Shown here piece by piece: positions 11,440 to 18,665 of a stretch of 64,000 nucleotides of DNA; positions within the stretch are counted from its first letter, which is position 1, and each line of letters starts with the position of its first letter. A program made the position numbers and the translations under genes. This DNA comes from Mycolicibacterium sp. P1-18 (GTDB taxonomy: Bacteria; Actinomycetota; Actinomycetes; Mycobacteriales; Mycobacteriaceae): assembly GCF_008329535.1 (NCBI RefSeq), contig NZ_NPKR01000016.1, positions 1-64,000 on the forward strand. The letters are read 5' to 3'. The notes below the pieces were generated by a model, which did no database searches, was not told the origin of the DNA, and worked only from the letters and a program-made list of their open reading frames with translations.

Positions 11440-11440
11440 C

Positions 11441-11446
11441 TAAACT
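11441..11446 (+). promoter_or_regulatory. -10 box of padC, probable leaderless start
   Basis: TAAACT fits the mycobacterial TANNNT -10 consensus. The padC GTG begins six bases downstream of it, where transcription is expected to start, so the mRNA is probably leaderless; no Shine-Dalgarno sequence precedes the GTG. Confidence 0.5.
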
Positions 11447-11452
11447 GACTGG

Positions 11453-11974
11453 GTGAGCGACGACAATACCGACGGCAACCGCGACTCGGACGTAACCGGG
11501 CTGGTCGGACACCGATTCATCTACACCTACGCCAACGGGTGGCAGTACGAGATGTACGTCAAGAACGCCACCACCATCGACTACCGGATCCACACCGGCC
11601 ACGTCGGCGGACGGTGGGTCCGCGACCAGACCGTCGACCTCGTCACCCTGGCGCCGGAGATCTACAAGATCTCCTGGACCGAACCCACCGGCACCAGCGT
11701 CGTCGTCAACGTCATGCCGGCCTTGCGGCGGCTGCACGGCACGATCTTCTTCCCCGAGTGGATCCGCCTCGACGGCTCCAAGACGGTCCTGTTCCAGAAC
11801 GAGCACCTCGACGAGATGCGGGCCTACCGCGACGCCGGCCCCACCTACCCGATCTACGTCGTCCCGGAGTTCGCCGACATCACGTTGTTCGAATACGTCG
11901 GTGCCGACGACCAGACCGTCGTCGCCGCGGCGCCCTCCGACCTGCCGCCGGGCTTCGCCTACCGGCGGAACTGA
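11453..11974 (+). CDS. padC: phenolic acid decarboxylase
   Basis: Predicted to decarboxylate p-coumaric, ferulic or caffeic acid to 4-vinylphenols, without cofactor. The 173-residue protein follows the small beta-barrel PAD family almost throughout: FIYTYANGWQYEMYVKN, TIDYRIHTG, GRWVRDQ, SWTEPTGT, HGTIFFPEW, and YPIYVVPEFADIT. The catalytic residues known from Bacillus PAD (two Tyr, Arg, Glu) correspond to Tyr24, Tyr26, Arg54 and Glu77, and all are present. An acidic N-terminal extension of about 14 residues is the only addition. The GTG start lies at a predicted leaderless transcript start. The following hydrolase begins four bases after the stop. Confidence 0.93.
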   Translation: MSDDNTDGNRDSDVTGLVGHRFIYTYANGWQYEMYVKNATTIDYRIHTGHVGGRWVRDQTVDLVTLAPEIYKISWTEPTGTSVVVNVMPALRRLHGTIFFPEWIRLDGSKTVLFQNEHLDEMRAYRDAGPTYPIYVVPEFADITLFEYVGADDQTVVAAAPSDLPPGFAYRRN

Positions 11975-11978
11975 CGCC

Positions 11979-12737
11979 GTGGCCGGGAAGCCACCGCTCC
12001 TGCTGCTGCACGGCGTCACGATGTCCGCCGCCGCATGGGACGGCGTGGTGCCCCAGCTCGCCGACCGCTTCGACCTGATCGTGCCCACCGCCACCGGTCA
12101 CCGCGGTGGGCCTGCGATGGAGGGACGGCCGACGATCGAAGCCCTCGTCGACGCGACCGAGGCGCTGCTCGACGAGCGTGGCCTGGCCACCGTGCACGTC
12201 GCCGGCAACTCCATGGGCGGATGGATCGCCGTCGAACTGGCCCGCCGCGGTCGCGCCCGATCGGTGTGCGCGTTCTCGCCCGCGGGCTTCTGGACCGCCG
12301 GGGCGCGCGACGAAACCCACGCCACCGACACACTGCGTCGCACCCTAAGACTGGCCGCGGCAACGAGATTCGTCGCACCGGCCGCACTGGGGTTGCCGCT
12401 GGTGCGCCGGTTGGCGATGCGCGACGTCGCCGAACGCGCCGACCGTCTCAGTCGCCGTCAGGCCGTCGAGTCGACGCGCGACCTACTCGGGTGCGACGCC
12501 GCCCACGACCTGCTCGGCACCACCGAGCAGGTGCAACCCCTGGGTGCCACGTGCCCGATCACCATCGCCTGGGCCGGCCGCGACCGCATCTTCCCGCCCG
12601 AGATCAACGGGGCGGTCGCGCGGGAACGAATCCCGCACGCGCACTTCGTCGTCCTCGACCGGGTCGGCCACGTGCCGATGATCGACGACCCCGCGCTGTG
12701 TGCGCGGACCATCGTCGACGCGACCGAGCGCGGCTAG
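11979..12737 (+). CDS. alpha/beta hydrolase
   Basis: A 252-residue alpha/beta-fold hydrolase. It has the oxyanion segment LLLLHGVTMS, the nucleophile elbow GNSMGGW (Ser near residue 82), an acid in WAGRDRIFPP and a His in DRVGHVPMIDDP. The GTG at 11979 is chosen because it follows padC by four bases and starts directly before beta-strand 1. It is probably co-transcribed with padC; it might release phenolic acids from esters before decarboxylation, but that is inference from position only. Its TAG overlaps the TAG of the convergent metallo-hydrolase gene. Confidence 0.8.
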   Translation: MAGKPPLLLLHGVTMSAAAWDGVVPQLADRFDLIVPTATGHRGGPAMEGRPTIEALVDATEALLDERGLATVHVAGNSMGGWIAVELARRGRARSVCAFSPAGFWTAGARDETHATDTLRRTLRLAAATRFVAPAALGLPLVRRLAMRDVAERADRLSRRQAVESTRDLLGCDAAHDLLGTTEQVQPLGATCPITIAWAGRDRIFPPEINGAVARERIPHAHFVVLDRVGHVPMIDDPALCARTIVDATERG

Positions 12738-13366
12738 CTGCCGTTCTTGACCCAGTCGTCGTAGTTGACGAGCTCGTCGCCGATCACCGTGGTGTCGCCG
12801 TGGCCGGTGTAGACCACGGTGTCCGACGGCAGCGAGCCGAGGCGTTCGGAGATCGACGCCAGGATGGTGGGGAAGTCGGAGTAGGAGCGACCCGTCGCGC
12901 CGGGGCCACCGCTGAAGAGGGTGTCGCCGCTGAACACCGCGCCGAGCTCGGGGGCATACCAGCAGACCGAACCCGGCGAGTGCCCCGGGGTGTGCAGCGC
13001 CCGGAGTTCGACGTCGCCGGCGCGCAGCACCAGACCGTCCTCCGCGCCACGAAAGTCGTCGTCCGGGTGCGTCATTCGCCACAGCACGTCGTCGGCCGGG
13101 TGCAGCAGGACCGGCGCGTCGAGGGTCTTGCCCAGTTCGGGCGCGACGGTCACGTGGTCGTTGTGGCCGTGGGTGCAGACGACGGCGACCACGTTGCGGC
13201 CCGCGACGGCGTCGACGATGGGGCCCGCGCTGTGCGCGGCGTCGAACACCACGACGTCCTTGTCGTCACCGACGATCCAGATGTTGTTGTCGACGTCCCA
13301 ACTGCCGCCGTCGAGTTCGAAGGTGCCGCTGGTGACCAGGCGCTGGATGTTCTTGGCGGCACTCAC
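12734..13366 (-). CDS. metallo-beta-lactamase-fold hydrolase of the MscR locus
   Basis: A 210-residue metallo-hydrolase of the glyoxalase-II type. The metal-binding motif THGHNDH (His66, His68, Asp70, His71) is complete, with HTPGHSPGS, FSGDTLF and TGHGD downstream. It corresponds in position to M. tuberculosis Rv2260, next to mscR. Its GTG start overlaps the mscR stop (GTGA), so the two are translationally coupled. The likely role is hydrolysis of an S-acyl-mycothiol such as the product of the formaldehyde reaction of MscR. This is inferred from pairing; the fold itself is certain. Confidence 0.88.
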   Translation of the reverse strand: MSAAKNIQRLVTSGTFELDGGSWDVDNNIWIVGDDKDVVVFDAAHSAGPIVDAVAGRNVVAVVCTHGHNDHVTVAPELGKTLDAPVLLHPADDVLWRMTHPDDDFRGAEDGLVLRAGDVELRALHTPGHSPGSVCWYAPELGAVFSGDTLFSGGPGATGRSYSDFPTILASISERLGSLPSDTVVYTGHGDTTVIGDELVNYDDWVKNGS

Positions 13367-14448
13367 AGGATCACCACCGAGCGCAGGACCTCACCGGCGT
13401 GCATCTTGTGGAACGCGTCCTCGATGCCGTCCAGGCCGATGCGCTCGGAGACGAACTTCTCCAGCGGCAACCGACCCTGGCGGTACAGGCTGATCAGCGT
13501 GGGGAAGTCACGCTCGGGCAGGCAGTCGCCGTACCACGAGGACTTCAACGAGCCACCGCGGGAGAAGAAGTCGACCAGCGGCATCTCCAGCGTCATGTCC
13601 GGTGTGGGAACGCCGACCAGGACGACGGTGCCCGCCAGGTCGCGGGCGTAGAACGCCTGCTTCCAGGTCTCCGGGCGGCCCACCGCGTCGATGACCACGT
13701 CGGCTCCGTTGCCGCCGGTGAGGTCCTGAATGGTCTCCACGACGTCGAACTCGCGGGCGTTGATGGTGTGGGTGGCGCCGAACTCGCGGGCCCAGTTCAA
13801 CTTCTGCTCGTCCATGTCGACGGCGATGACCATCTTGGCGCCGACCAGGGCGGCCCCGGCGATGGCGGCGTCACCGACACCGCCGCAGCCGATGACCGCG
13901 ACGGTGTCGTCGCGGGTGATGTTGCCGGTGTTGATGGCCGCGCCGATGCCGGCCATCACGCCGCAGCCGATCAGTCCGGCGACGGCGGGGTCGGCCTCGG
14001 GGTCGACCTTGGTGCACTGTCCTTCGTGGACGAGGGTCTTGTCGGCGAACGCGCCGATCCCCAGGGCGGGGGTGAGCTCGGTGCCGTCGGTCAGGGTCAT
14101 CTTCTGGGCGGCGTTGTGGGTGTTGAAGCAGTACTGGGGGCGACCGCGCTTGCAGGCGCGGCACTGGCCGCACACCGCACGCCAGTTGAGGACGACGAAG
14201 TCGCCGACCTCGACGTTGGTCACGCCCTCGCCGATCGACTCCACCGTGCCGGCAGCCTCGTGGCCCAGCAGGAACGGGTATTCGTCGTTGATGCCGCCTT
14301 CGCGGTAGGTCAGGTCGGTGTGGCAGACCCCGCACGCGATGACGTCGACCACGACCTCGCCGGGACCGGGATCCGGGATCACGATGTCGACCAACTCGAC
14401 AGGCTGCTTCTTGGACCGGGAGATGACACCACGCACCGTCTGACTCAT
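13363..14448 (-). CDS. mscR: S-nitrosomycothiol reductase / mycothiol-dependent formaldehyde dehydrogenase
   Basis: A 361-residue zinc-dependent class III-type alcohol dehydrogenase that in actinobacteria uses mycothiol in place of glutathione. It reduces S-nitrosomycothiol and oxidises S-hydroxymethyl-mycothiol with NAD. Catalytic zinc ligands are visible in CGVCH (Cys39) and GHE (His63, Glu64); structural zinc Cys are in CGQCRACKRGRPQYC; the NAD loop is IGCGGVGDAAI. The gene is followed with a four-base overlap by the metallo-hydrolase, the same arrangement as adhE2/Rv2260. Cytoplasmic. Role: nitrosative and formaldehyde stress defence. Confidence 0.92.
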   Translation of the reverse strand: MSQTVRGVISRSKKQPVELVDIVIPDPGPGEVVVDVIACGVCHTDLTYREGGINDEYPFLLGHEAAGTVESIGEGVTNVEVGDFVVLNWRAVCGQCRACKRGRPQYCFNTHNAAQKMTLTDGTELTPALGIGAFADKTLVHEGQCTKVDPEADPAVAGLIGCGVMAGIGAAINTGNITRDDTVAVIGCGGVGDAAIAGAALVGAKMVIAVDMDEQKLNWAREFGATHTINAREFDVVETIQDLTGGNGADVVIDAVGRPETWKQAFYARDLAGTVVLVGVPTPDMTLEMPLVDFFSRGGSLKSSWYGDCLPERDFPTLISLYRQGRLPLEKFVSERIGLDGIEDAFHKMHAGEVLRSVVIL

Positions 14449-14486
14449 GGCCTACAACCTAGTGGGCGAGGTGCCATCCTTGGTCG

Positions 14487-15257
14487 GTGATCCCCGCACT
14501 GTTTCTCTCCCACGGCGCACCGCCACTCGTCGACGACGACCGGTGGGTGTCGCAGTTGGCCGGGTGGTCCGCCGAGCTGCCGCGACCCGAGGCGATCCTG
14601 GTGGTGTCCGCGCACTGGGAGGCCGCGCCGTTGACCATCGGATCGACCGCCACGGAAACCCCACTGACGTATGACTTCTGGGGTTTTCCGCAGCGCTACT
14701 ACGACGTGACCTACGACGCGCCCGGTGCGTCCGATCTCGCCCGGCGGGTGGAGGCGTTGATGCCCGACGGCGAGACCGTGGCCCACGATCCCCACCGGCG
14801 ACTGGACCACGGCGCGTACGTGCCGCTGACGGTGATGTACCCCGAGGCGGAGATACCGGTCCTGCAGATGTCGATGCCGACGCTCGACCCCCAACGGCTG
14901 CTGGAACTGGGCGCGCGGCTGCGGCCGCTACGGGAGGAGGGCGTGCTCATCATCGGATCCGGGTTCACCACGCACGGCTTGCCGTTCCTGACCGACCCGA
15001 CGCCGAACGCCGCCGCGCCGGGGTGGTCGCGGGAGTTCGACGAATGGGTTGCCGAACGATTCGCCGCGGGCGACCTCGACGCGCTGCTCGACTTTCGCGC
15101 CAGGGCGCCGGGCATGCCGTACGCGCATCCCACGATCGAGCACTTTGCGCCCCTCTTCGTCGCACTCGGGGCGTCGGAAAATCCCGAGCAGATTCCGAAG
15201 CAGGTGGTCGACGGCTTCTGGATGGGTCTGGCCAAGCGATCGGTTCAGCTGTCGTGA
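14487..15257 (+). CDS. DODA-type class III extradiol dioxygenase family protein
   Basis: A 256-residue member of the LigB-like 4,5-DOPA dioxygenase family of non-haem iron enzymes that open catechol rings. Metal and active-site His are in the expected places: LSHGAPP near residue 9, VSAHWEA near 43, LDHGAYVPL near 110 and the GSGFTTH segment near 155. The GTG start gives the usual MIPALFLSHG beginning. The stop overlaps the GTG of the following methyltransferase gene. The substrate is unknown; relatives act on DOPA-like or other catechols. It is not part of the large aromatic cluster further along. Confidence 0.85.
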   Translation: MIPALFLSHGAPPLVDDDRWVSQLAGWSAELPRPEAILVVSAHWEAAPLTIGSTATETPLTYDFWGFPQRYYDVTYDAPGASDLARRVEALMPDGETVAHDPHRRLDHGAYVPLTVMYPEAEIPVLQMSMPTLDPQRLLELGARLRPLREEGVLIIGSGFTTHGLPFLTDPTPNAAAPGWSREFDEWVAERFAAGDLDALLDFRARAPGMPYAHPTIEHFAPLFVALGASENPEQIPKQVVDGFWMGLAKRSVQLS

Positions 15258-16177
15258 CCGGGCGGCAGCCGTTGCCCCAACTGGCCGGTGACCAGATGTT
15301 CGTCACCGACGGGGGTCTCGAGACCGACCTGATGTTCCACCACGGTCTCGAGCTGCCCTGCTTCGCGGCCTTCCCGCTGGTGGCGGACCCCGACTCGCGG
15401 GAGGTGCTGCGCCGCTACTACGCGGGATACCTCGACGTCGCCCGACGCCACGGAACCGGATTCGTCGTCGAAGCCCCGACGTGGCGTGCAAACCCCGATT
15501 GGGCTGCGCAGCTCGGGATTTCGGTTGACCGGCTCGACGCGCTCAACCGGCAGGCGATCGAGCTCGCCGAGGAGGTGCGCGCAACGGCGGCGGCCGACGG
15601 CATCACCGCGGTGGTCAGCGGTTGCGTCGGACCCCGCGAACGAACGATGACCGCCGCCGAGGCGCAGGACTACCACGCGCCGCAGATCGCGTCCTTCGCC
15701 GCGACCACCGCGGACCTGGTCACCGCGGTCACCATCAACGACGCCGCGGAGGCCGTCGGCATCGTCCGGGCGGCCACGGCGGTCGACGTCCCCGTCGCCG
15801 TCTCGTTCACGGTGGAGACCGACGGGCGGCTGGCCACGGGGCAGTCGCTGCGCGAGGCCGTCGAGCAGGTGGACGCCGACACCGCCGACGCCGCGGCGTA
15901 CTTCATGGTCAACTGCGCCCACCCGAGCCATCTGACAAGCACCTTCGAGGACGGACCGTGGCTGCGCCGGGTGGTCGGTCTCCGGCTGAACGCCTCGGCG
16001 AGGAGCCACGCCGAACTCGACGACGCCGAGGACCTCGACGAGGGCGATCCCGACGACTTCGGTGCCGGCACCGCCGCCCTGCGCGAGCGGCTCCCGGCGG
16101 CCACGGTGTTCGGCGGGTGCTGCGGCACGGACGCCCGGCACGTGGCGGCGATCTGGCGTCGCCTGGTTCCGCACTAG
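15254..16177 (+). CDS. homocysteine S-methyltransferase family protein
   Basis: A 307-residue (beta/alpha)8 enzyme of the cobalamin-independent homocysteine/betaine S-methyltransferase family, which moves a methyl group (for example from S-methylmethionine) to homocysteine. Zinc-binding Cys are visible in MVNCAHP and the C-terminal GGCCGTD motif. The N-terminal TDGGLETDLMFHHG is the usual first strand. The GTG at 15254 overlaps the preceding stop (GTGA), implying coupled translation with the extradiol dioxygenase, an unexpected partner. The gene ends 11 bases before the serine hydrolase ATG. Confidence 0.85.
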   Translation: MTGRQPLPQLAGDQMFVTDGGLETDLMFHHGLELPCFAAFPLVADPDSREVLRRYYAGYLDVARRHGTGFVVEAPTWRANPDWAAQLGISVDRLDALNRQAIELAEEVRATAAADGITAVVSGCVGPRERTMTAAEAQDYHAPQIASFAATTADLVTAVTINDAAEAVGIVRAATAVDVPVAVSFTVETDGRLATGQSLREAVEQVDADTADAAAYFMVNCAHPSHLTSTFEDGPWLRRVVGLRLNASARSHAELDDAEDLDEGDPDDFGAGTAALRERLPAATVFGGCCGTDARHVAAIWRRLVPH

Positions 16178-16188
16178 GCTCCACTCGC

Positions 16189-17013
16189 ATGTCAGCTCTC
16201 GACGTCCTCACCGACTGGCCGGTCATCAACGCCGCGGCGGCGGTGGTCGGACCGGGCGGCGTCCTGGCCACCCACGGCGACGTCGACCGGACCTTCCCCC
16301 TGGCGTCGGTGACGAAGTTGCTCGTCGCCCGCGCGGCGCAGGTGGCGGTGGAGGAGGGCGTCGTCGACCTCGACACCCCGGCCGGTCCGCCGGGTTCGAC
16401 CGTGCGGCACCTGCTGGCCCACACCTCCGGTCTGTCGATGAAGTCAGCCGACGTCGTCGCCGAACCGGGCAAACGCCGCGTCTACTCCAACGAGGGCTTC
16501 GGCGTGTTGGCCGCGGCGCTGCAGGAGGCGTCGGAAATTCCGTTCGACCGCTACCTCGCCGAGGCCGTCTTCGAGCCGCTCGGCATGGGGGCCTCGGTAC
16601 TCGTCGGCGGCGCGGAGGCGGCGGGGTTCGGGGCGGAGTCGTCGGTGGCCGACCTGTCTCGGTTTGCCGCCGAACTACTGCGTCCGGTGCTGGTCTCGGC
16701 GCAGATGCACGCGGACGCCGTCACGGTGCAATTTCCCGGCCTGACGGGCGTGTTGCCGGGCTACGGCGTGCAGCGGCCTAATGACTGGGGGTTGGGCTTC
16801 GAGCTCCGCGACGGCAAGTCGCCGCACTGGACCGGTTCGGCGAACGGCACCGAGACGTTCGGGCACTTTGGTCAATCGGGCACGTTCATCTGGGTCGATC
16901 CGGCCGCTGACCTGGCCTTGGTGCTGCTCACCGACCGCGACTTCGGCGACTGGGCCCACCCGGTGTGGCCGGCCATCTCTGATGGAGTGCTGAGAGAATT
17001 CGGGACACACTAG
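16189..17013 (+). CDS. beta-lactamase-fold serine hydrolase (Rv2257c-like)
   Basis: A 274-residue protein of the class C beta-lactamase / DD-peptidase superfamily. The catalytic SxxK is SVTK at residues 40-43, the Tyr motif is YSN near residue 100, and the third motif is HFGQSG near 225. No signal peptide is seen, so it probably acts in the cytoplasm as an esterase-like enzyme and not on cell wall. Its position before the DUF3145 gene matches M. tuberculosis Rv2257c-Rv2256c. The substrate is unknown. Confidence 0.82.
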   Translation: MSALDVLTDWPVINAAAAVVGPGGVLATHGDVDRTFPLASVTKLLVARAAQVAVEEGVVDLDTPAGPPGSTVRHLLAHTSGLSMKSADVVAEPGKRRVYSNEGFGVLAAALQEASEIPFDRYLAEAVFEPLGMGASVLVGGAEAAGFGAESSVADLSRFAAELLRPVLVSAQMHADAVTVQFPGLTGVLPGYGVQRPNDWGLGFELRDGKSPHWTGSANGTETFGHFGQSGTFIWVDPAADLALVLLTDRDFGDWAHPVWPAISDGVLREFGTH

Positions 17014-17122
17014 CGCAACACCTGCCTCACAGGGCACAATAGACACGCACGAAACAACTGCCTCTTTGGGTGCTCAGCAGGTCGTCGGGGAAGACGTCCC
17101 TATTGAGCCGAAGGAGCAGATG

Positions 17123-17635
17123 ATGCGTGCGTCGAACCAGTTCGCCGACACGGCCACCGGTGTGGTGTACGTCCACGCCTCGCCCGCGGCGGTATGTCCA
17201 CATGTGGAGTGGGCGCTTTCGTCGACCCTGTCGGCGAGGGCGAACCTCAAGTGGACGCCGCAGCCCGCGATGCCTGGGCAGCTCCGTGCCGTCACCAACT
17301 GGGTAGGTCCCGTGGGTACGGGGGCTGCCCTGGCCAATGCGCTGCGGTCGTGGTCGGTGCTTCGTTTCGAAGTCACCGAGGACCCCAGCGAAGGCATCGA
17401 CGGCCACCGCTGGTGCCACACCCCGCAACTGGGGCTGTGGAGCGGCGTGATGAGTGCCAACGGTGACGTGATGGTCGGCGAAATGCGGCTGCGTGGGCTG
17501 ATGGCCTCCGGCGCCGACGCCATGGCCGCCGAGATGGACACCGTGCTGGGCACCGCGTGGGACGAGGCACTCGAGGAGTTCCGCGGTGGCGGCGACACGG
17601 GTGAGGTCACCTGGCTCAACCGCGGGGTCGGCTAA
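17123..17635 (+). CDS. DUF3145 family protein (Rv2256c-like)
   Basis: A 170-residue actinobacterial protein of unknown function. The start is the second of two adjacent ATGs (17120 and 17123), because AAGGAG at 17111-17116 lies six bases before it. The sequence is even and soluble-looking, with GVVYVHASPAAVCPHVEWAL near the start and a C-terminal helical EEFRGGGDTGEV segment. No catalytic motif is recognised. The gene order (serine hydrolase, this gene, then the convergent lipid kinase) is that of the Rv2257c-Rv2252 region. The assignment to DUF3145 is from memory of the family. Confidence 0.8.
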   Translation: MRASNQFADTATGVVYVHASPAAVCPHVEWALSSTLSARANLKWTPQPAMPGQLRAVTNWVGPVGTGAALANALRSWSVLRFEVTEDPSEGIDGHRWCHTPQLGLWSGVMSANGDVMVGEMRLRGLMASGADAMAAEMDTVLGTAWDEALEEFRGGGDTGEVTWLNRGVG

Positions 17636-17652
17636 GCGTTCGCGTGACGTCT

Positions 17653-17673
17653 CGCGGGGAGGCTCACCCCGCG
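17653..17673. terminator. GC hairpin after DUF3145 gene
   Basis: CGCGGGG (17653-17659) and CCCCGCG (17667-17673) form a perfect 7-bp stem with a 7-base loop, 18 bases after the stop at 17635. There is no U-tract, which is usual for mycobacterial terminator-like hairpins. It lies between convergent genes. Confidence 0.45.
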
Positions 17674-17690
17674 GGGCGCGCGTCTTTCGG

Positions 17691-17751
17691 CGCGAGGCAT
17701 AACTGGTGGCGGCGGTCTGCGGCGTGTCGTCGCCACGGCTTATGTCTCGCG
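17691..17751. terminator. long imperfect inverted repeat between convergent genes
   Basis: CGCGAGGCATAA (17691-17702) pairs with TTATGTCTCGCG (17740-17751) with one mismatch. After a 3x3 internal mismatch the stem continues with GTGGCG/CGCCAC. The structure would fold in either transcript direction, so it may be a bidirectional terminator between the DUF3145 gene and the lipid kinase gene. The repeat is seen directly; the function is inferred. Confidence 0.45.
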
Positions 17752-17765
17752 AGGGTGGGCGCGCC

Positions 17766-18665
17766 TCAGATGGCGGGCCGCAGAACCCGCAGCGCCCCCG
17801 GCACCGCCGACACCTCGACCGGCAGGGGGCACACGAACTCGCCGTCGGCGTAGGCGTTGATGCCCGGCGAGTCGACCGTGATGACCTTTGCCCTCGCCGT
17901 CCGCACCTGGTCGAGGTCGACGTGCGTGCCCTTGAACACCGTCGGAAACAGCCGGATCAGCTTGGCCCGCGACGCGGACTGCACCATCGTCACGTCGAGT
18001 TCGCCGTCGGAGTGGTCGGCGTCCGGGCAGATCAGCATGCCCCCGCCGTAGCTGCGCGTGTTGCCGAACGCCGCCAGCGTCAGGTCGGTGACCACCTCCT
18101 CGCCGTCGAATGTCAGCCGGAACGGCAGCAGTCGCAGCTTCGAGATCTCGGCCAGCATCGCGACGTTGTACCGCATCCGGCCGTGCGGCCACGTCATCCG
18201 GTTGGTCCGGTCGGTCACCAGCGAGTCGAAGCCGGCGGCCATCACGGTGCCGAACCAGCGGTCGGTGCCGTCGGCGCCCCTGATGCGGCCCAGGTCGACC
18301 ATCTCGGCCACCCCGTCGACGACGACGTCGGCCGCCGCCTCCGGGCTCTTGGTGGGAATGCCGAATTCGCGGGCATGGTCGTTGCCGGTGCCCGCCGGGA
18401 TGATCCCCAGCGGAATGTCGTTCTGCGCCAGCACCTGCAGCGCCAGCGAGATGATGCCGTCGCCGCCCACCACCACGAGGGCATCCATCCCGCGCTCCAA
18501 CGCTCCCTCGACCAGACGACGCGCGTGGTCGGCGTCGGTGCCCGCGATGGCCACCACGTCGACGCCGCGCCGATGGAACTGGGCGATCGCCCGCTCCGCC
18601 ACGTGGGTGGCGCCGCCGTGCCCAGACGCCGGATTGGTCAGCACGGTGATGCGGCCGAGCGTCAC
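17766..18665 (-). CDS. diacylglycerol/lipid kinase (Rv2252-like)
   Basis: A 299-residue DAGK-catalytic-domain protein, predicted to phosphorylate diacylglycerol or a related lipid with ATP at the inner membrane face. The nucleotide motif VVGGDG is at residues 65-70 and the PAGTGND motif at 90-96. The C-terminal beta domain includes GGGMLICPDADHSDGELDV, typical of the YegS/DagK group. The M. tuberculosis counterpart Rv2252 has been linked to phosphatidylinositol-mannoside synthesis. The GTG start overlaps the stop of the FAD oxidase gene (GTGA), so both are made from one transcript. Confidence 0.88.
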   Translation of the reverse strand: MTLGRITVLTNPASGHGGATHVAERAIAQFHRRGVDVVAIAGTDADHARRLVEGALERGMDALVVVGGDGIISLALQVLAQNDIPLGIIPAGTGNDHAREFGIPTKSPEAAADVVVDGVAEMVDLGRIRGADGTDRWFGTVMAAGFDSLVTDRTNRMTWPHGRMRYNVAMLAEISKLRLLPFRLTFDGEEVVTDLTLAAFGNTRSYGGGMLICPDADHSDGELDVTMVQSASRAKLIRLFPTVFKGTHVDLDQVRTARAKVITVDSPGINAYADGEFVCPLPVEVSAVPGALRVLRPAI

